A stretch of 64,000 nucleotides of DNA from Limnohabitans sp. (GCA_030158125.1 JAOATL010000014.1:1-64000), one strand, 5' to 3'; shown: positions 49,726 through 60,072, counted from the stretch's first letter. Notes: generated by a model not told the origin, from the sequence alone. Made by a program: numbers and translations.

Positions 49726-52025
49726 TAAAAGGAAGTTCCAATTTGGAATTGCAATCTCTGGATTTTATCCGTAACCTGGCGCCTCATTGGCACTGCGTAA
49801 GAAAAGCGCAATGGACCCATTGGTGAAATCCAGCTTAAGCCGACACCATAGGATGATCTGAGCTCAGACAACTGGATTTTTTCATTTTCACCAAAAGCAC
49901 GTCCCACATCCGTAAATGCAAACAAACGCAGGGTTCGATCGTTGCCTGCACCAGGGAATGGCGCCAGCAATTCTGCGTTCATGACAATCTTCTTAGGTCC
50001 ACCCAAGTACAGGCTGTTGGTGTTGTCTGAAGGACCCAAAGTAGACTGCTGGAAACCGCGAACACTGCCCAAACCACCAACAAAGTAGTTCTTGAACAAA
50101 GGATACGGCCTGTCAGACAAACCCTGGCCCCAACCCAAGTCGGCGTTGAGTGCTAAAGTATACTTTTTAGTCAGTGGGGTGTACTGTTGGATTTGATAAT
50201 TGGTGCGAACGTAACGCGCATCGCCTGACATGCTGAGGTCGGCATTGAAGCGCTGCAGCATACCGCGCGTGGGCACCAAAGCACTGTCCCGCCCATCCCG
50301 TGCCCAGCCCACCGTCAGGGGCAGCGAGTTGCTGGTGTAGCCAAATTGCTGCATGTACTCTACATACGCGTTGGGCAAATTGTTGCCGGGACGAATAGCG
50401 GTTTGCTCTAAGTTGGCACCAAAGTAAACCGTGTCAATTTCACTGAAAGGCACACCAAAACGCATGCCCGCCCCAGAGCTGACCAAACTGTAAGCGTTTA
50501 AATCGCCCAAATAGGGACGCGTTGTGCGGTGAAACACGTCGATGGTTCTAGAAATACCTTCGGGTGTGAAGTACGGATCGGTGGTACTCACCACAATGGT
50601 GCGGTTGTATTTGCTGGTATTGATCTCTGTGGCCAAGTAGTTGCCAGAACCAAAGGCATTCTCTTGCCGAATGCCAAAACTCAATGCCACTTTTTCAGTA
50701 GAGGAAAAGCCTGCGCCCAATGACACACTGCCCGTGGGTTTTTCAACCACATTCACCGTCAAATCCACTTGATCGGTCGTTGCGGGCACCTCTTGCGTGT
50801 CAATGTTGACCTCGGTGAAGAAACCCAAACGATCAACACGGTCTCGTGATAACTTAATTTTGTCACCGTCATACCAAGCAGACTCGAGCTGACGGAACTC
50901 ACGCCGAATCACTTCGTCTCGCGTTCGATTGTTACCGGCGACATTGATGCGACGGACATATGCGCGCCTGGAAGGCTCAGCCAACAGCACAAAATTAACA
51001 CGGTTGTTCAAGCGGTCTATATCGGGTCTGACGTCGACTCGGGCAAACGCGAAACCAAACTTGCCAAAATAATCGGTGAAGGCTTTGCTTGTTTCAGCCA
51101 CAGTTTCGGCGTTGTAGGGCTGGCCCAAACCAATTTTGACCAAGGCCTTGAACTCATCTTCTTTGCCAAGAAAATTACCTTCCAGTTTTACACCAGATAC
51201 GACAAAACGCTCACCCTCGGTGACATTGATGGCAATAGAGATATCTTGTTTATCCGCTGAAATGGCCACTTGAGTCGAGTCAATTCGAAACTCTAAGAAA
51301 CCCCGGCTGAGGTAATAAGAGCGCAATGATTCCAAATCGGCATTGAGTTTGGTGCGGGAATAACGGTCTGATTTGGTGTACCAACTGAGCCAGCCCCCCA
51401 CATCCAAATTGAACTGGTCTTTGAGGCTGTTTTCAGAAAAAGCTTGATTGCCGGTGATGCGGATTTCTTTGATTTTAGAAGGGCCACCTTCGGAGACTGT
51501 AAAGGTGAGCTTGACTCGGTTGCGCTCAACGGGTGTGACCGTGGTGACAACTTCCGCCCCGTACAAACTGCGAGTGATGTACTGACGTTTTAACTCTTGC
51601 TCAGCTTTGTCTGAAAGTGCTTTGTCAAAAGGACGACCTTCAGAAATACCCACTTCTTTCAGCGCTTTGATCAACACATCTTTGTCAAATTCCTTCAAAC
51701 CAACCCATTCAACTTCTGAGATGGATGGACGCTCTTCCACAATCACAACCAACACATCGCCTTGCGCATCCAGACGCACATCCTTGAACAGGCCAAGTGC
51801 AAACAACGCGCGAATAGCCGCTGATCCAGATTCATCGTTGTAGAGATCACCCACGCGAAAAGGCAGTGACGCAAACACAGTGCCAGACTCAATGCGCTGC
51901 AAACCTTCGACACGAATGTCTTTCAATTTAAAAGGTTCAATGGCCCAAGCAGACATGCTACTCAAAGCTGTTGCAATGAGAACACAAAGTGGCTGTAAGC
52001 GAAATTGGTGTGGAAGAAATTTCAT
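49725..52025 (-). CDS. bamA: Outer membrane protein assembly factor BamA
   Basis: 766 residues. Signal peptide (1-28), five POTRA domains (about 30-430; the first FKLKDIRVEGLQRI), and a 16-stranded beta-barrel. VRGFQQ in loop 6 is the conserved lid motif. The protein ends in a phenylalanine (QIGTSF), the usual outer-membrane C-terminal signal. It catalyses folding of outer-membrane proteins. Follows rseP by 9 bp. Confidence 0.97.
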   Translation of the reverse strand: MKFLPHQFRLQPLCVLIATALSSMSAWAIEPFKLKDIRVEGLQRIESGTVFASLPFRVGDLYNDESGSAAIRALFALGLFKDVRLDAQGDVLVVIVEERPSISEVEWVGLKEFDKDVLIKALKEVGISEGRPFDKALSDKAEQELKRQYITRSLYGAEVVTTVTPVERNRVKLTFTVSEGGPSKIKEIRITGNQAFSENSLKDQFNLDVGGWLSWYTKSDRYSRTKLNADLESLRSYYLSRGFLEFRIDSTQVAISADKQDISIAINVTEGERFVVSGVKLEGNFLGKEDEFKALVKIGLGQPYNAETVAETSKAFTDYFGKFGFAFARVDVRPDIDRLNNRVNFVLLAEPSRRAYVRRINVAGNNRTRDEVIRREFRQLESAWYDGDKIKLSRDRVDRLGFFTEVNIDTQEVPATTDQVDLTVNVVEKPTGSVSLGAGFSSTEKVALSFGIRQENAFGSGNYLATEINTSKYNRTIVVSTTDPYFTPEGISRTIDVFHRTTRPYLGDLNAYSLVSSGAGMRFGVPFSEIDTVYFGANLEQTAIRPGNNLPNAYVEYMQQFGYTSNSLPLTVGWARDGRDSALVPTRGMLQRFNADLSMSGDARYVRTNYQIQQYTPLTKKYTLALNADLGWGQGLSDRPYPLFKNYFVGGLGSVRGFQQSTLGPSDNTNSLYLGGPKKIVMNAELLAPFPGAGNDRTLRLFAFTDVGRAFGENEKIQLSELRSSYGVGLSWISPMGPLRFSYAVPMRRQVTDKIQRLQFQIGTSF

Positions 52026-52034
52026 GCGTTTGTA

Positions 52035-53150
52035 TTAATTAAAGAGTCGCGTCAGGTCATTGAAAAACGCCAAGCTCATGATGAAAATCAACAAAGCCAG
52101 ACCGACTTTTTGCAAACCCCGTTGCCAAGCAACAGATACCGGTTTACCCGTCAGTGACTCCCAAAGATAATACATCAGGTGCCCGCCGTCCAACATCGGT
52201 AACGGTAGCAGATTCAGCAAGCCTAAGCTGACACTGATCAGGGCCAAAAAGCTTGTGTACGCAAACAAGCCCCTCTGAGCCGACTGGCCCGCTTGCTCAG
52301 CAATGGTCAAAGGACCGCTCAGGTGCTTAGAAGTGGCTTCTCCCGTCAACATTTTGCCCAGCAATTGACCGGTCATCAGTGCAATTTGCTTGACTTGACT
52401 GAAGCCCAGCCCAAGACCATCCCAAAAACCAGCACGTACCCATTCAGTTTCGGAGGGCACGCCGACCACCGCACCAATTCGCCGAATGGGACTCGAAGTA
52501 GGCGGGCCTGGGACAGGGCTTAGAACGGGGACCACCGTCAGTGATAAGCGATTCCCTTGGCGATCAATCTCCCAAACCATCTTGACCGGTGCAAATTGGC
52601 CCGTGTCTTTGTCCGCTTCCTGCGTCTCGTCATCACCACGAATCAAGGACCTTAAATGCTGAGAATCCCTGACTTCTTGCGAATCGACCGTCAAAACAAG
52701 ATCGCCGGGCTGCAGGCCGGCTTTATCGGCTGCAGCGCCCACTTCGACACGGCCAATGATGGGCAAAACCTTGGGATGCCCCCACCAAGCCAATGCACTG
52801 AACAGCACTGCCGCCAACAACAAATTGGCCAAGGGGCCTGCTGCCACAATACTGGCACGTGCCATCAAACTTTTTTGATCAAAGGCCATGTGCCGTTGGT
52901 CTTGCGGCACATCAGACTCCCTGCCGTCTAGCATTTGGATGAAGCCCCCCAAAGGCAACGCGCCTATCCTAAATTCGGTGTTTTGACCGGGTCTTTGTTT
53001 TTGGGGCCGCCATTGGTAAATGGTTTTACCAAAGCCAATTGAGAAAACCATGACTGGCACCCCCCAGGCCAGCGCCATCCTGTAGTGGCCGTATTCATGC
53101 ACCGCAATCAGCAGTGTCAATGCAAACAAAAAAGCCAGAAGCGTTAACAC
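52035..53150 (-). CDS. rseP: Site-2 zinc metalloprotease RseP (short form)
   Basis: 371 residues from GTG 53150. Cuts RseA within the membrane, releasing sigma-E, after DegS. HEYGH (18-22) is the zinc site in the first membrane segment; MLDGGH near residue 320 gives the second ligand. Only one PDZ-like domain (ADKAGLQPGDLVLTVDSQEV) is visible, against two in the 450-residue E. coli protein. GTG at 53150 gives the usual hydrophobic N-terminus; a longer frame to 53231 overlaps dxr. The ribosome site is weak. Confidence 0.9.
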   Translation of the reverse strand: MLTLLAFLFALTLLIAVHEYGHYRMALAWGVPVMVFSIGFGKTIYQWRPQKQRPGQNTEFRIGALPLGGFIQMLDGRESDVPQDQRHMAFDQKSLMARASIVAAGPLANLLLAAVLFSALAWWGHPKVLPIIGRVEVGAAADKAGLQPGDLVLTVDSQEVRDSQHLRSLIRGDDETQEADKDTGQFAPVKMVWEIDRQGNRLSLTVVPVLSPVPGPPTSSPIRRIGAVVGVPSETEWVRAGFWDGLGLGFSQVKQIALMTGQLLGKMLTGEATSKHLSGPLTIAEQAGQSAQRGLFAYTSFLALISVSLGLLNLLPLPMLDGGHLMYYLWESLTGKPVSVAWQRGLQKVGLALLIFIMSLAFFNDLTRLFN

Positions 53151-53175
53151 AAGCGATGCAAGCTCTAGAACAACA

Positions 53176-54369
53176 TCAGTGGGTCGCGAGACGACGAACC
53201 AGCGCCGCAGCATGCACACGACTGATGGCATCCAAAGCCAATAAGTCCGACAAACTTTGAGGCGATTGAGGCATGGTTTTCGTCAGCGTTTCCAAGTTCA
53301 CATGGTGAATTTGATCAAATCGAATTTGCCGATTGAGAAAGGCCTCAACCGCAATTTCATTGGCGGCATTTAAGACCGCACAGGTACCGGATGCTGCATC
53401 AAGCGCATGCCACGCCAGTTTTAACCCTGGAAAACGCACATCGTGACCATGATCGTCAATGGCTTCAAAGGTCATGGGTTTGAGGTTGTGAAAATCCAAA
53501 CCTTGGGCGCCCGAGGTGATGCGTTCTGGCCAACTGAGCCCATAGGCGATAGGCACGCGCATGTCGGGCGTACCCAATTGCGCGACAACGGAGGTGTCTT
53601 TGTACTTCACCATGGAGTGGATGATGCTCTGAGGATGAATGACCACACTCAACTGATCTGGGGTGACGCCAAACAAATATCGCGCTTCGATGACTTCGAG
53701 TGCCTTGTTCATCATGGTAGCGGAGTCAACCGAAATTTTGCGCCCCATGACCCAGTTGGGATGCGCGCATGCTTCTTCAGGTGTGACATCGCGCAGGCTG
53801 GCAACAGCTCGTGTTCGAAAGGGACCGCCTGAGGCCGTCAAGATGATTTGCTCGATGCGGTTGGCCCAAGTGGCCGGGTCATCTGGCAAAGATTGAAACA
53901 CCGCAGAATGCTCACTGTCGATGGGCAATAAAACAGCCCCCCCTTTTTTGACAGCGCTGAGGAAAACATCGCCGCCCACAACCAGTGCCTCTTTGTTGGC
54001 CAACAGCAAACGCTTGCCCGCATGAGCAGCGGCCAAGCATGGCGACAAGCCAGCAGCCCCCACGATGGCCGCCATCACGGCGTGTACTTCTGGATGAGAG
54101 GACACAGTGTCGAGCGCCTCAGCACCCCACAACACCTCAACCGACAAGCCCTCCGCTTTGACACGATCTGCAAGCAGACGTCCGGCATGCTCTTGGGCCA
54201 TCACCGCATAACGGGGTTTGAACTTGGCGCATTGCGCCAAGATGACCTCAACTTGTACAGAGGCTGTGAGCGCAAACACTTGGTATTGATCAAGATGGCG
54301 AGACAACACATCCAAAGTGTTGGTACCGATTGAACCGGTGGAACCTAGGATGGTGATGTTTTGTTTCAT
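53176..54369 (-). CDS. dxr: 1-deoxy-D-xylulose-5-phosphate reductoisomerase
   Basis: 397 residues (IspC). Makes MEP for isoprenoids; target of fosmidomycin. N-terminal NADPH motif GSTGSIGTNTLDV, SGGPFR, HPNWVMGRKISVDSATMMNKALE with metal ligands, then the C-terminal helical domain. ATG at 54369. Confidence 0.97.
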   Translation of the reverse strand: MKQNITILGSTGSIGTNTLDVLSRHLDQYQVFALTASVQVEVILAQCAKFKPRYAVMAQEHAGRLLADRVKAEGLSVEVLWGAEALDTVSSHPEVHAVMAAIVGAAGLSPCLAAAHAGKRLLLANKEALVVGGDVFLSAVKKGGAVLLPIDSEHSAVFQSLPDDPATWANRIEQIILTASGGPFRTRAVASLRDVTPEEACAHPNWVMGRKISVDSATMMNKALEVIEARYLFGVTPDQLSVVIHPQSIIHSMVKYKDTSVVAQLGTPDMRVPIAYGLSWPERITSGAQGLDFHNLKPMTFEAIDDHGHDVRFPGLKLAWHALDAASGTCAVLNAANEIAVEAFLNRQIRFDQIHHVNLETLTKTMPQSPQSLSDLLALDAISRVHAAALVRRLATH

Positions 54370-54384
54370 GATGCGGGGCACTGA

Positions 54385-55239
54385 CTAAACCGATGGCCAG
54401 TTGAGCAACATCAAGGCGATGGGTAAACTGGGCAACAATGCATCCAAACGGTCGAGCACACCGCCATGGCCTGGCAACAAATTGGAACTGTCTTTTACAC
54501 CGGCACTGCGTTTAACCAGCGACTCCACCAAGTCGCCCACCACACTCATCGTGGTCAGAAAAACCAAACTGAGCACCCATAAAAAGACACCGTGCGACAT
54601 CATGTGTGTAAACAAACTGGTTCCCGGCCATTGGTATGTTTGCTCCAATTGCATCCAAGTCCACGCCAGTACAAACACGCCGCACAAACCACCGATGGCG
54701 CCTTCCCAGCTTTTGCCAGGACTGACAGTTGGTGCTAATTTTCGGTGAATGATGCGACCGCCCAGTGCCTTGCCACAGAAATAGGCAAACACATCGGCAG
54801 CCCACACGACACAAAAAATAGACAACAACAATTGAATGCTTGCGGTTCGTGCTTGAGCCATGGCAAGCCAAGAAAGCCACAGCATGATGAGACCCAGCAT
54901 CCAACGTAAATCACGGTGCCACAAGGCCCAGCCTTGAACACCACGCTGCAACATCCAAGCCGTCACGCCGACCCAGCCAGAACCAGCCAACCACCAGACC
55001 CAAGCATCGGTGTGGGTGGTCCATCCAGCCCACCACGCAAAAACACAAAGGTCGGCACAAATAACACCAGAAAGGATGGCCTGCCGACCCGACATGCCGT
55101 TCATGTTGCCCCACTCCCAAGCACCTGCGCCCATCATGAGAATGGACAAAACATAAAAAGGCTGGGGTGATGCCGCAAAAAGTGCTGGCAGCAAAACAGC
55201 CAGCAAAGCCAGTGCAGTGATGATGCGTTGCTTGAGCAT
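54385..55239 (-). CDS. cdsA: Phosphatidate cytidylyltransferase
   Basis: 284 residues, about eight membrane segments. Makes CDP-diacylglycerol for phospholipids. Signature near the C-terminus, VVGDLVESLVKRSAGVKDSSNLLPGHGGVLDRLD, includes the catalytic aspartates. uppS, which usually precedes cdsA, is absent here: only 62 bp lie between frr and this gene. Confidence 0.96.
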   Translation of the reverse strand: MLKQRIITALALLAVLLPALFAASPQPFYVLSILMMGAGAWEWGNMNGMSGRQAILSGVICADLCVFAWWAGWTTHTDAWVWWLAGSGWVGVTAWMLQRGVQGWALWHRDLRWMLGLIMLWLSWLAMAQARTASIQLLLSIFCVVWAADVFAYFCGKALGGRIIHRKLAPTVSPGKSWEGAIGGLCGVFVLAWTWMQLEQTYQWPGTSLFTHMMSHGVFLWVLSLVFLTTMSVVGDLVESLVKRSAGVKDSSNLLPGHGGVLDRLDALLPSLPIALMLLNWPSV

Positions 55240-55301
55240 CGAATCAGCCAAAAAACTTCTGTAAAAGCATGATTCGACGCATGTTCAAAGATTTAAAGGC
55301 C

Positions 55302-55862
55302 TTAAACGGCCATGATCTCTTGCTCTTTGCCCGCGACCAATTGGTCGATTTCCGCAATGTGCTTGTCAGTGACTTTTTGCACTTCAGCTTCTGAACGCTT
55401 TTGTTCGTCTTCTGAAGCCAGTTTGTCTTTGACCAATTTTTTCACAGACTCATTGGCATCGCGGCGCAAATTGCGCACGGCAATTTTGGCGTTTTCACCT
55501 TCGGTGCGAACCAGCTTGGTCATTTCTTTGCGACGCTCTTCGCTCATGGGCGGCATGGGAACGCGAATCAAATCGCCCATGGAAGCGGGATTTAAACCGA
55601 GGTCGCTTTCGCGAATGGCTTTTTCAATTTTGGCAGCCATGTTTTTTTCCCAGGGCTGAACGCTGATGGTGCGCGAGTCAATGAGAGAAACGTTGGCCAC
55701 TTGCGACAAGGGCATCATTGAGCCGTAGTAATCCACCTGGATGGTGTCCAAAATAGCAGGATTGGCACGGCCAGTGCGAATTTTGGTGAGGTTGTTTTTG
55801 AAAGCCGCAATGGACTGGTCCATTTTGGTTTGCGTGGTTTTCTTGATGTCTTCTAAGCTCAT
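55302..55862 (-). CDS. frr: Ribosome recycling factor
   Basis: 186 residues, tRNA-mimic shape with a long three-helix bundle ([26 protein letters not shown]). Splits post-termination ribosomes with EF-G. The ATG at 55862 has GGAG 6 bases upstream. Follows pyrH by 57 bp. Confidence 0.98.
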   Translation of the reverse strand: MSLEDIKKTTQTKMDQSIAAFKNNLTKIRTGRANPAILDTIQVDYYGSMMPLSQVANVSLIDSRTISVQPWEKNMAAKIEKAIRESDLGLNPASMGDLIRVPMPPMSEERRKEMTKLVRTEGENAKIAVRNLRRDANESVKKLVKDKLASEDEQKRSEAEVQKVTDKHIAEIDQLVAGKEQEIMAV

Positions 55863-55919
55863 GAAATTCTCCGGTGCCAGATGTGGCAGGTTCAAGAATG
55901 AGGTCGCTGTTCCGCGATA

Positions 55920-56642
55920 TTAGGCGTACACCAAAGTGCCCTCGTCCTCGCCCATGACCACTCGCTTGAGGGCCCCATGCTTGAAAATCGAAAACACTTT
56001 GACGGGTAGTTTTTGGTCGCGGCACAGCGCAAAGGCAGTGGCGTCCATGATGCCCAAGTTTTGAGAGATGGCATCGTCAAATGAAATTTTGCTGTAGCGC
56101 GTGGCTGTGGGATCCTTCTTGGGGTCTGCGCTGTACACGCCATCTACTTTGGTGGCTTTGAGCACCAATTCAGCACCAATTTCTGCACCGCGCAAGGCGG
56201 CGGCTGTGTCTGTCGTAAAAAATGGATTGCCCGTACCTGCTGCAAAAATAACCACTTTACCTTCTTCCAGGTACTGCAATGCTTTGGGGCGAACGTAGGG
56301 CTCCACCACCTGCTCAATGGCAATGGCAGACATGACGCGAGCAGTAAGACCGGCTTTGTCCATGGAGTCGGCCAAGGCCAGCGCATTCATGACGGTGGCC
56401 AACATGCCCATGTAGTCGGCTGTGGCACGGTCCATGCCAACGGCACCGCCCGCAACACCCCTGAAGATGTTGCCACCACCAATGACCACGGCCACTTCAA
56501 CACCCAAACGGGTAACTTCGGCAATCTCTTCAACCATGCGAACAATGGTGGCACGGTTGATACCAAACTGGTCGTCACCCATCAATGCCTCGCCTGACAG
56601 CTTGAGCAAAATACGCTTGTGAGCTGGTTGGGCGATGGTCAT
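55920..56642 (-). CDS. pyrH: Uridylate kinase
   Basis: 240 residues, amino-acid kinase fold. UMP to UDP; hexameric and UTP-inhibited in this family. [24 protein letters not shown] and [16 protein letters not shown] are diagnostic. The genes for carbamoyl phosphate (carAB) lie in the same window but are separate. Confidence 0.98.
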   Translation of the reverse strand: MTIAQPAHKRILLKLSGEALMGDDQFGINRATIVRMVEEIAEVTRLGVEVAVVIGGGNIFRGVAGGAVGMDRATADYMGMLATVMNALALADSMDKAGLTARVMSAIAIEQVVEPYVRPKALQYLEEGKVVIFAAGTGNPFFTTDTAAALRGAEIGAELVLKATKVDGVYSADPKKDPTATRYSKISFDDAISQNLGIMDATAFALCRDQKLPVKVFSIFKHGALKRVVMGEDEGTLVYA

Positions 56643-56735
56643 GACGGGCTCCTCATAAAGACAGATTTAAGTTTAACGTTGAATCGCCCTTTCGAGCGAT
56701 TCTTTTACCCGGGTTTTAACCCTGATAGAGGCAGA

Positions 56736-57629
56736 TTAGCCTGCGTTTTGAGCGGCAGCAACTTGTGCAGCCACTTCAGCGGCAAAGTCGTCAACCTTCT
56801 TCTCAATGCCCTCGCCCACCACGTACAAAGTGAAGGCTTTGACTTGGGTGGCTTCGGCTTTGAGCATTTGCTCGACAGTTTGCTTGTCGTTTTTCACAAA
56901 AGTTTGGTTGTTCAAAGACACTTCTTTGAGGTATTTCTGAACAGAACCTTCGATCATTTTGGCTGCGATGTCGGCAGGCTTGCCAGACTCGGCGGCCTTG
57001 GCTGTAGCAACTGAACGCTCTTTTTCGATCAGGTCGGCAGGCACATCGTTGCTGGTCAAAGCCACTGGCTTCATGGCGGCAACGTGCATGGCAACGTCTT
57101 TGGCCGCTGTTTCTTTGCCTTCGTACTCAACCAACACACCAATGCGGGTGCCGTGCAAGTAAGTCGCGATTTGTGCACCACCGGCCACGCGCTTGAAGCG
57201 GCGGAAGCTCATGTTTTCACCGATTTTGCCGATGAGGCCTTTGCGAACTTCTTCCAATGTAGGACCGAAGCCATCTTGGCTGTATGGCAATTCGCCCAAT
57301 GCAGCCACGTCGGCTGGATTGTTCAAAGCAACCAACTTGGCAGCGGCGTTGGCCAATGCCAAGAAACTGTCATTCTTGGTCACGAAGTCGGTTTCGCAGT
57401 TGACTTCGAGCATGGCACCTGTGTTGCCTTCTGTGTAGGCCACGATCACGCCTTCGGCTGTGATACGTGATGCAGCCTTGCCAGCTTTTGTGCCCAATTT
57501 AACGCGCAGCAACTCTTCTGCTTTGGCCATGTCGCCTTCGGCTTCCGTCAGGGCTTTTTTGCACTCCATCATGGGGGCATCGGTTTTAGCGCGCAATTCT
57601 GCGACCATGCTTGCGGTAATAGCAGCCAT
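56736..57629 (-). CDS. tsf: Elongation factor Ts
   Basis: 297 residues. Exchanges GDP for GTP on EF-Tu. N-terminal domain ([25 protein letters not shown]) with the TDFVTKND core motif and the C-terminal coiled coil region. 120 bp after rpsB, with a terminator-like hairpin between. Confidence 0.98.
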   Translation of the reverse strand: MAAITASMVAELRAKTDAPMMECKKALTEAEGDMAKAEELLRVKLGTKAGKAASRITAEGVIVAYTEGNTGAMLEVNCETDFVTKNDSFLALANAAAKLVALNNPADVAALGELPYSQDGFGPTLEEVRKGLIGKIGENMSFRRFKRVAGGAQIATYLHGTRIGVLVEYEGKETAAKDVAMHVAAMKPVALTSNDVPADLIEKERSVATAKAAESGKPADIAAKMIEGSVQKYLKEVSLNNQTFVKNDKQTVEQMLKAEATQVKAFTLYVVGEGIEKKVDDFAAEVAAQVAAAQNAG

Positions 57630-57708
57630 TTTGTTTCTCCGTTTCGTCTTCGAATGTAAATTCGAACTAAATAAAAATTGATAAAAACTCAGTGAGACTC
57701 AGGTTAAA

Positions 57709-57733
57709 AAAAAGGGGCAAGAAGCCCCTTTTC
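57709..57733 (-). terminator. Terminator-like hairpin between rpsB and tsf
   Basis: An AAGGGGC / GCCCCTT stem with a short loop, followed on the minus strand by a run of at least eight T. It lies 17-40 bp past the rpsB stop. It would give more rpsB than tsf message if only partly efficient. Confidence 0.75.
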
Positions 57734-57749
57734 TCTGGTTGAGTGGGCC

Positions 57750-58502
57750 TTAAGCAGATGCTTCTTGCACTTCAACGAATTCGTCCGCGCCTTCAGCAGC
57801 CACAGCGTTGACCACGTCTTGAACGGCGTTTGCACGACCTTCAATGATGGCGTCGGCAATGCCGCGAGCGTACAAAGTAACGGCCTTGGAAGAGTCGTCG
57901 TTACCTGGAATGATGTAGTCGATGCCTTCGGGTGAGTGGTTGGAGTCAACCACGCCGATCAATGGAATGCCCAATTTTTTGGCTTCCAAGATGGCAATCT
58001 TGTGGTAACCCACGTCGATCACGAAAATGGCATCGGGCAATGTGGCCATGTCTTGAATGCCACCGATGTCTTTTTCAAGCTTCTCGATTTCACGTTTGAA
58101 CATGAGTTGTTCTTTTTTGCTCAAAGAGTCGAGGCCGACTTCTTGCTGAGCCTTCATGTCCTTCAAGCGCTTGATGGAAGTCTTGACTGTTTTGAAATTG
58201 GTGAGCATGCCGCCCAACCAGCGTTGGTCCACGTAAGGAACGCCAGCGCGCTGCGCTTCAGCTGCCACGGTTTCACGGGCTTGGCGCTTGGTGCCAACCA
58301 TCAGGATGTTGCCGCGGTTTGCAGAGAGTTGTTTGACGAACTTCAATGCATCTTGGAACATCGGCAAAGATTTTTCCAAGTTGATGATGTGGATCTTGTT
58401 GCGGTGACCGAAGATGAAGGGGGACATCTTGGGGTTCCAGAAGCGAGTTTGGTGACCAAAGTGGACACCGGCTTCCAGCATTTCGCGCATGGTAACGGAC
58501 AT
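57750..58502 (-). CDS. rpsB: 30S ribosomal protein S2
   Basis: 250 residues. [24 protein letters not shown] at the N-terminus and the later [21 protein letters not shown] are diagnostic. GGAG lies before the ATG at 58502; a longer frame to 58583 runs through the structured leader. First gene of the rpsB-tsf-pyrH-frr run. Confidence 0.98.
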   Translation of the reverse strand: MSVTMREMLEAGVHFGHQTRFWNPKMSPFIFGHRNKIHIINLEKSLPMFQDALKFVKQLSANRGNILMVGTKRQARETVAAEAQRAGVPYVDQRWLGGMLTNFKTVKTSIKRLKDMKAQQEVGLDSLSKKEQLMFKREIEKLEKDIGGIQDMATLPDAIFVIDVGYHKIAILEAKKLGIPLIGVVDSNHSPEGIDYIIPGNDDSSKAVTLYARGIADAIIEGRANAVQDVVNAVAAEGADEFVEVQEASA

Positions 58503-58620
58503 ATTGTTTCTCCGAAGGTTGGGTCTAAAATCCGGCTCACACATCGGTTGTTTGTGGCGGTGCGATGAAGCACCATCCTTCAAACAGCCAACACCTTGAA
58601 GGAGCCGGTTTGCGATTTAC
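58503..58620 (-). promoter_or_regulatory. Structured rpsB leader, candidate S2 autoregulation element
   Basis: On the minus strand three pairings: CCGGCTC (58608-58602) with GAGCCGG (58538-58532); CCTTCAA (58602-58596) with TTGAAGG (58583-58577); and GGTGC/GCACC (58574-58559). The first two overlap by one base, so they could alternate or nest. An autoregulatory rpsB leader (t44 RNA) is known in gammaproteobacteria; here it is proposed from position and pairing only. Confidence 0.5.
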
Positions 58621-58716
58621 TTGCAGGTGAATTCCTGCTAAGCCTGTCGAGTATAGCATCCCAAATTGCACTTTCTCCGGTCTTTTCCACCCTCTTTACA
58701 CACCTCCTCACCAGCC

Positions 58717-60072
58717 ATGCGCCAAGACCTGATCGCCACCCTCCAAGCGCTTAACACCCAACAGACCACCCCCATGGCCGAATGGCAGAAAAGCCAGGAA
58801 CTGGCCAGAAGCTCAGCCTGCGACAAGGCTTTTATGGCCCTAGCGCCTGCAGAGCCCCCCCCCTTTTTACGGGAGCAGAGCTTGCTGAACGCGCCTCTCA
58901 AGGGTCTGGCTTTTTCTGTCAAAGACCTGTTTGATGTTGCTGGCAGTCCCACCTTGGCCGGCTCCACCGTCCTTAAAGGGCGGCCGGCAGCCTTGCTGGA
59001 TTGCCCAGCCGTGGCACGCTTAGGCCACGCAGGCGGCGCGTTTCTGGGACGTACCAACATGGTGGAATTCGCTTTTTCGGGTGTAGGCAACAACCCACAC
59101 TACGGCACACCTGCCGCTTGGGATGCCATATCTGACCAAGCCGTTTTGAGCAATGGTCAAGGCCATGTGCCCGGCGGCTCCTCTTCAGGTGCCGCAGTGT
59201 CCGTGGCCACAGGTGCTGCCTTTATCGGCTTAGGCTCTGACACTGGTGGCTCCATTCGCATCCCTGCGGCGCTCAATGGCATCGTGGGTTTTAAAAATAC
59301 AGCTCGACTGGTTCCGACGGTGGGCGCTGTGCCTTTGTCCACCACCATGGACACCGTGTGCGCCATGACGCGCAGTGTTCGCGATGCGGTCTTGGCACAT
59401 GAAATTTTGGCATCGCGCAAAGTTGCCCGTTCATCGCGTGATCTATCCAGCTATCGTTTAGCAGTTCCTACCAGCCTCATGCTGGACGGGCTATCGGCTG
59501 GCGTGCAAACGGCTTGGGAGCGTAGCCTGCGTCAACTTACCAAGGCAGGCGCGCGCATTGTTGAAACACCTTTGTTTGAAATCAGCGAACTGGCAGGACT
59601 CTTGGCCACAGGTGGTTTCAGCGCGGCAGAAAGTTACACCTGGCACAGGCACCTCTTGGCCAAAGGCGAGAGCCAATACGACCCTCGAGTGTCGGCCCGC
59701 ATTTTGCGAGGTGCCAACATGAAAGCATTCGAGTATTTGGATTTACAAGCTGGCAGAACTGCATGGATTGGGCGCATGCAATCGGCACTCGCAGCGTTTG
59801 ACGCACTGCTCTCCCCCACCTTGCCCATCCATGGGCCGACATTGGCCAGCGTGGCGCCTGGGGCAGACAGAGATGACGCATTTTTTACCACCAATACATT
59901 GTTGTTGCGCAATACGAGTGTGGTCAACATGCTCGATGGCTGCGCACTGTCTTTGCCTGTGCATCAAGCGGGTGAGCTGCCTAGCAGCATGATGGTGTGG
60001 CAAGGCCCCATGAAAGATGACGATGTCTTGAACATTTCGTTAGCGATTGAAACTGCATTGAGGTCTGCTTGA
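58717..60072 (+). CDS. Amidase, amidase-signature family
   Basis: 451 residues. The Ser-cisSer-Lys triad is present: lysine in FSVKDLFDVAG, serines in GGSSSGAAVSVA and SDTGGSIRIPAALNG. Family members hydrolyse amides or act in GatA; there is no gatB/gatC here and the length fits a free amidase. Substrate unknown. The ATG at 58717 is chosen. Divergent from rpsB and overlapping the next gene by 4 bases. Confidence 0.9.
   Translation: MRQDLIATLQALNTQQTTPMAEWQKSQELARSSACDKAFMALAPAEPPPFLREQSLLNAPLKGLAFSVKDLFDVAGSPTLAGSTVLKGRPAALLDCPAVARLGHAGGAFLGRTNMVEFAFSGVGNNPHYGTPAAWDAISDQAVLSNGQGHVPGGSSSGAAVSVATGAAFIGLGSDTGGSIRIPAALNGIVGFKNTARLVPTVGAVPLSTTMDTVCAMTRSVRDAVLAHEILASRKVARSSRDLSSYRLAVPTSLMLDGLSAGVQTAWERSLRQLTKAGARIVETPLFEISELAGLLATGGFSAAESYTWHRHLLAKGESQYDPRVSARILRGANMKAFEYLDLQAGRTAWIGRMQSALAAFDALLSPTLPIHGPTLASVAPGADRDDAFFTTNTLLLRNTSVVNMLDGCALSLPVHQAGELPSSMMVWQGPMKDDDVLNISLAIETALRSA

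Noticed and set aside
56681..56722. Hairpins in the tsf-pyrH gap as a terminator
   Set aside because: GAATCGC/GCGATTC and GGGTT/AACCC stems exist, but no T-run follows on the minus strand.
58638..59093. 151-codon minus-strand frame over the amidase start
   Set aside because: Antisense to the amidase N-terminus and runs into the rpsB leader; no recognisable product.
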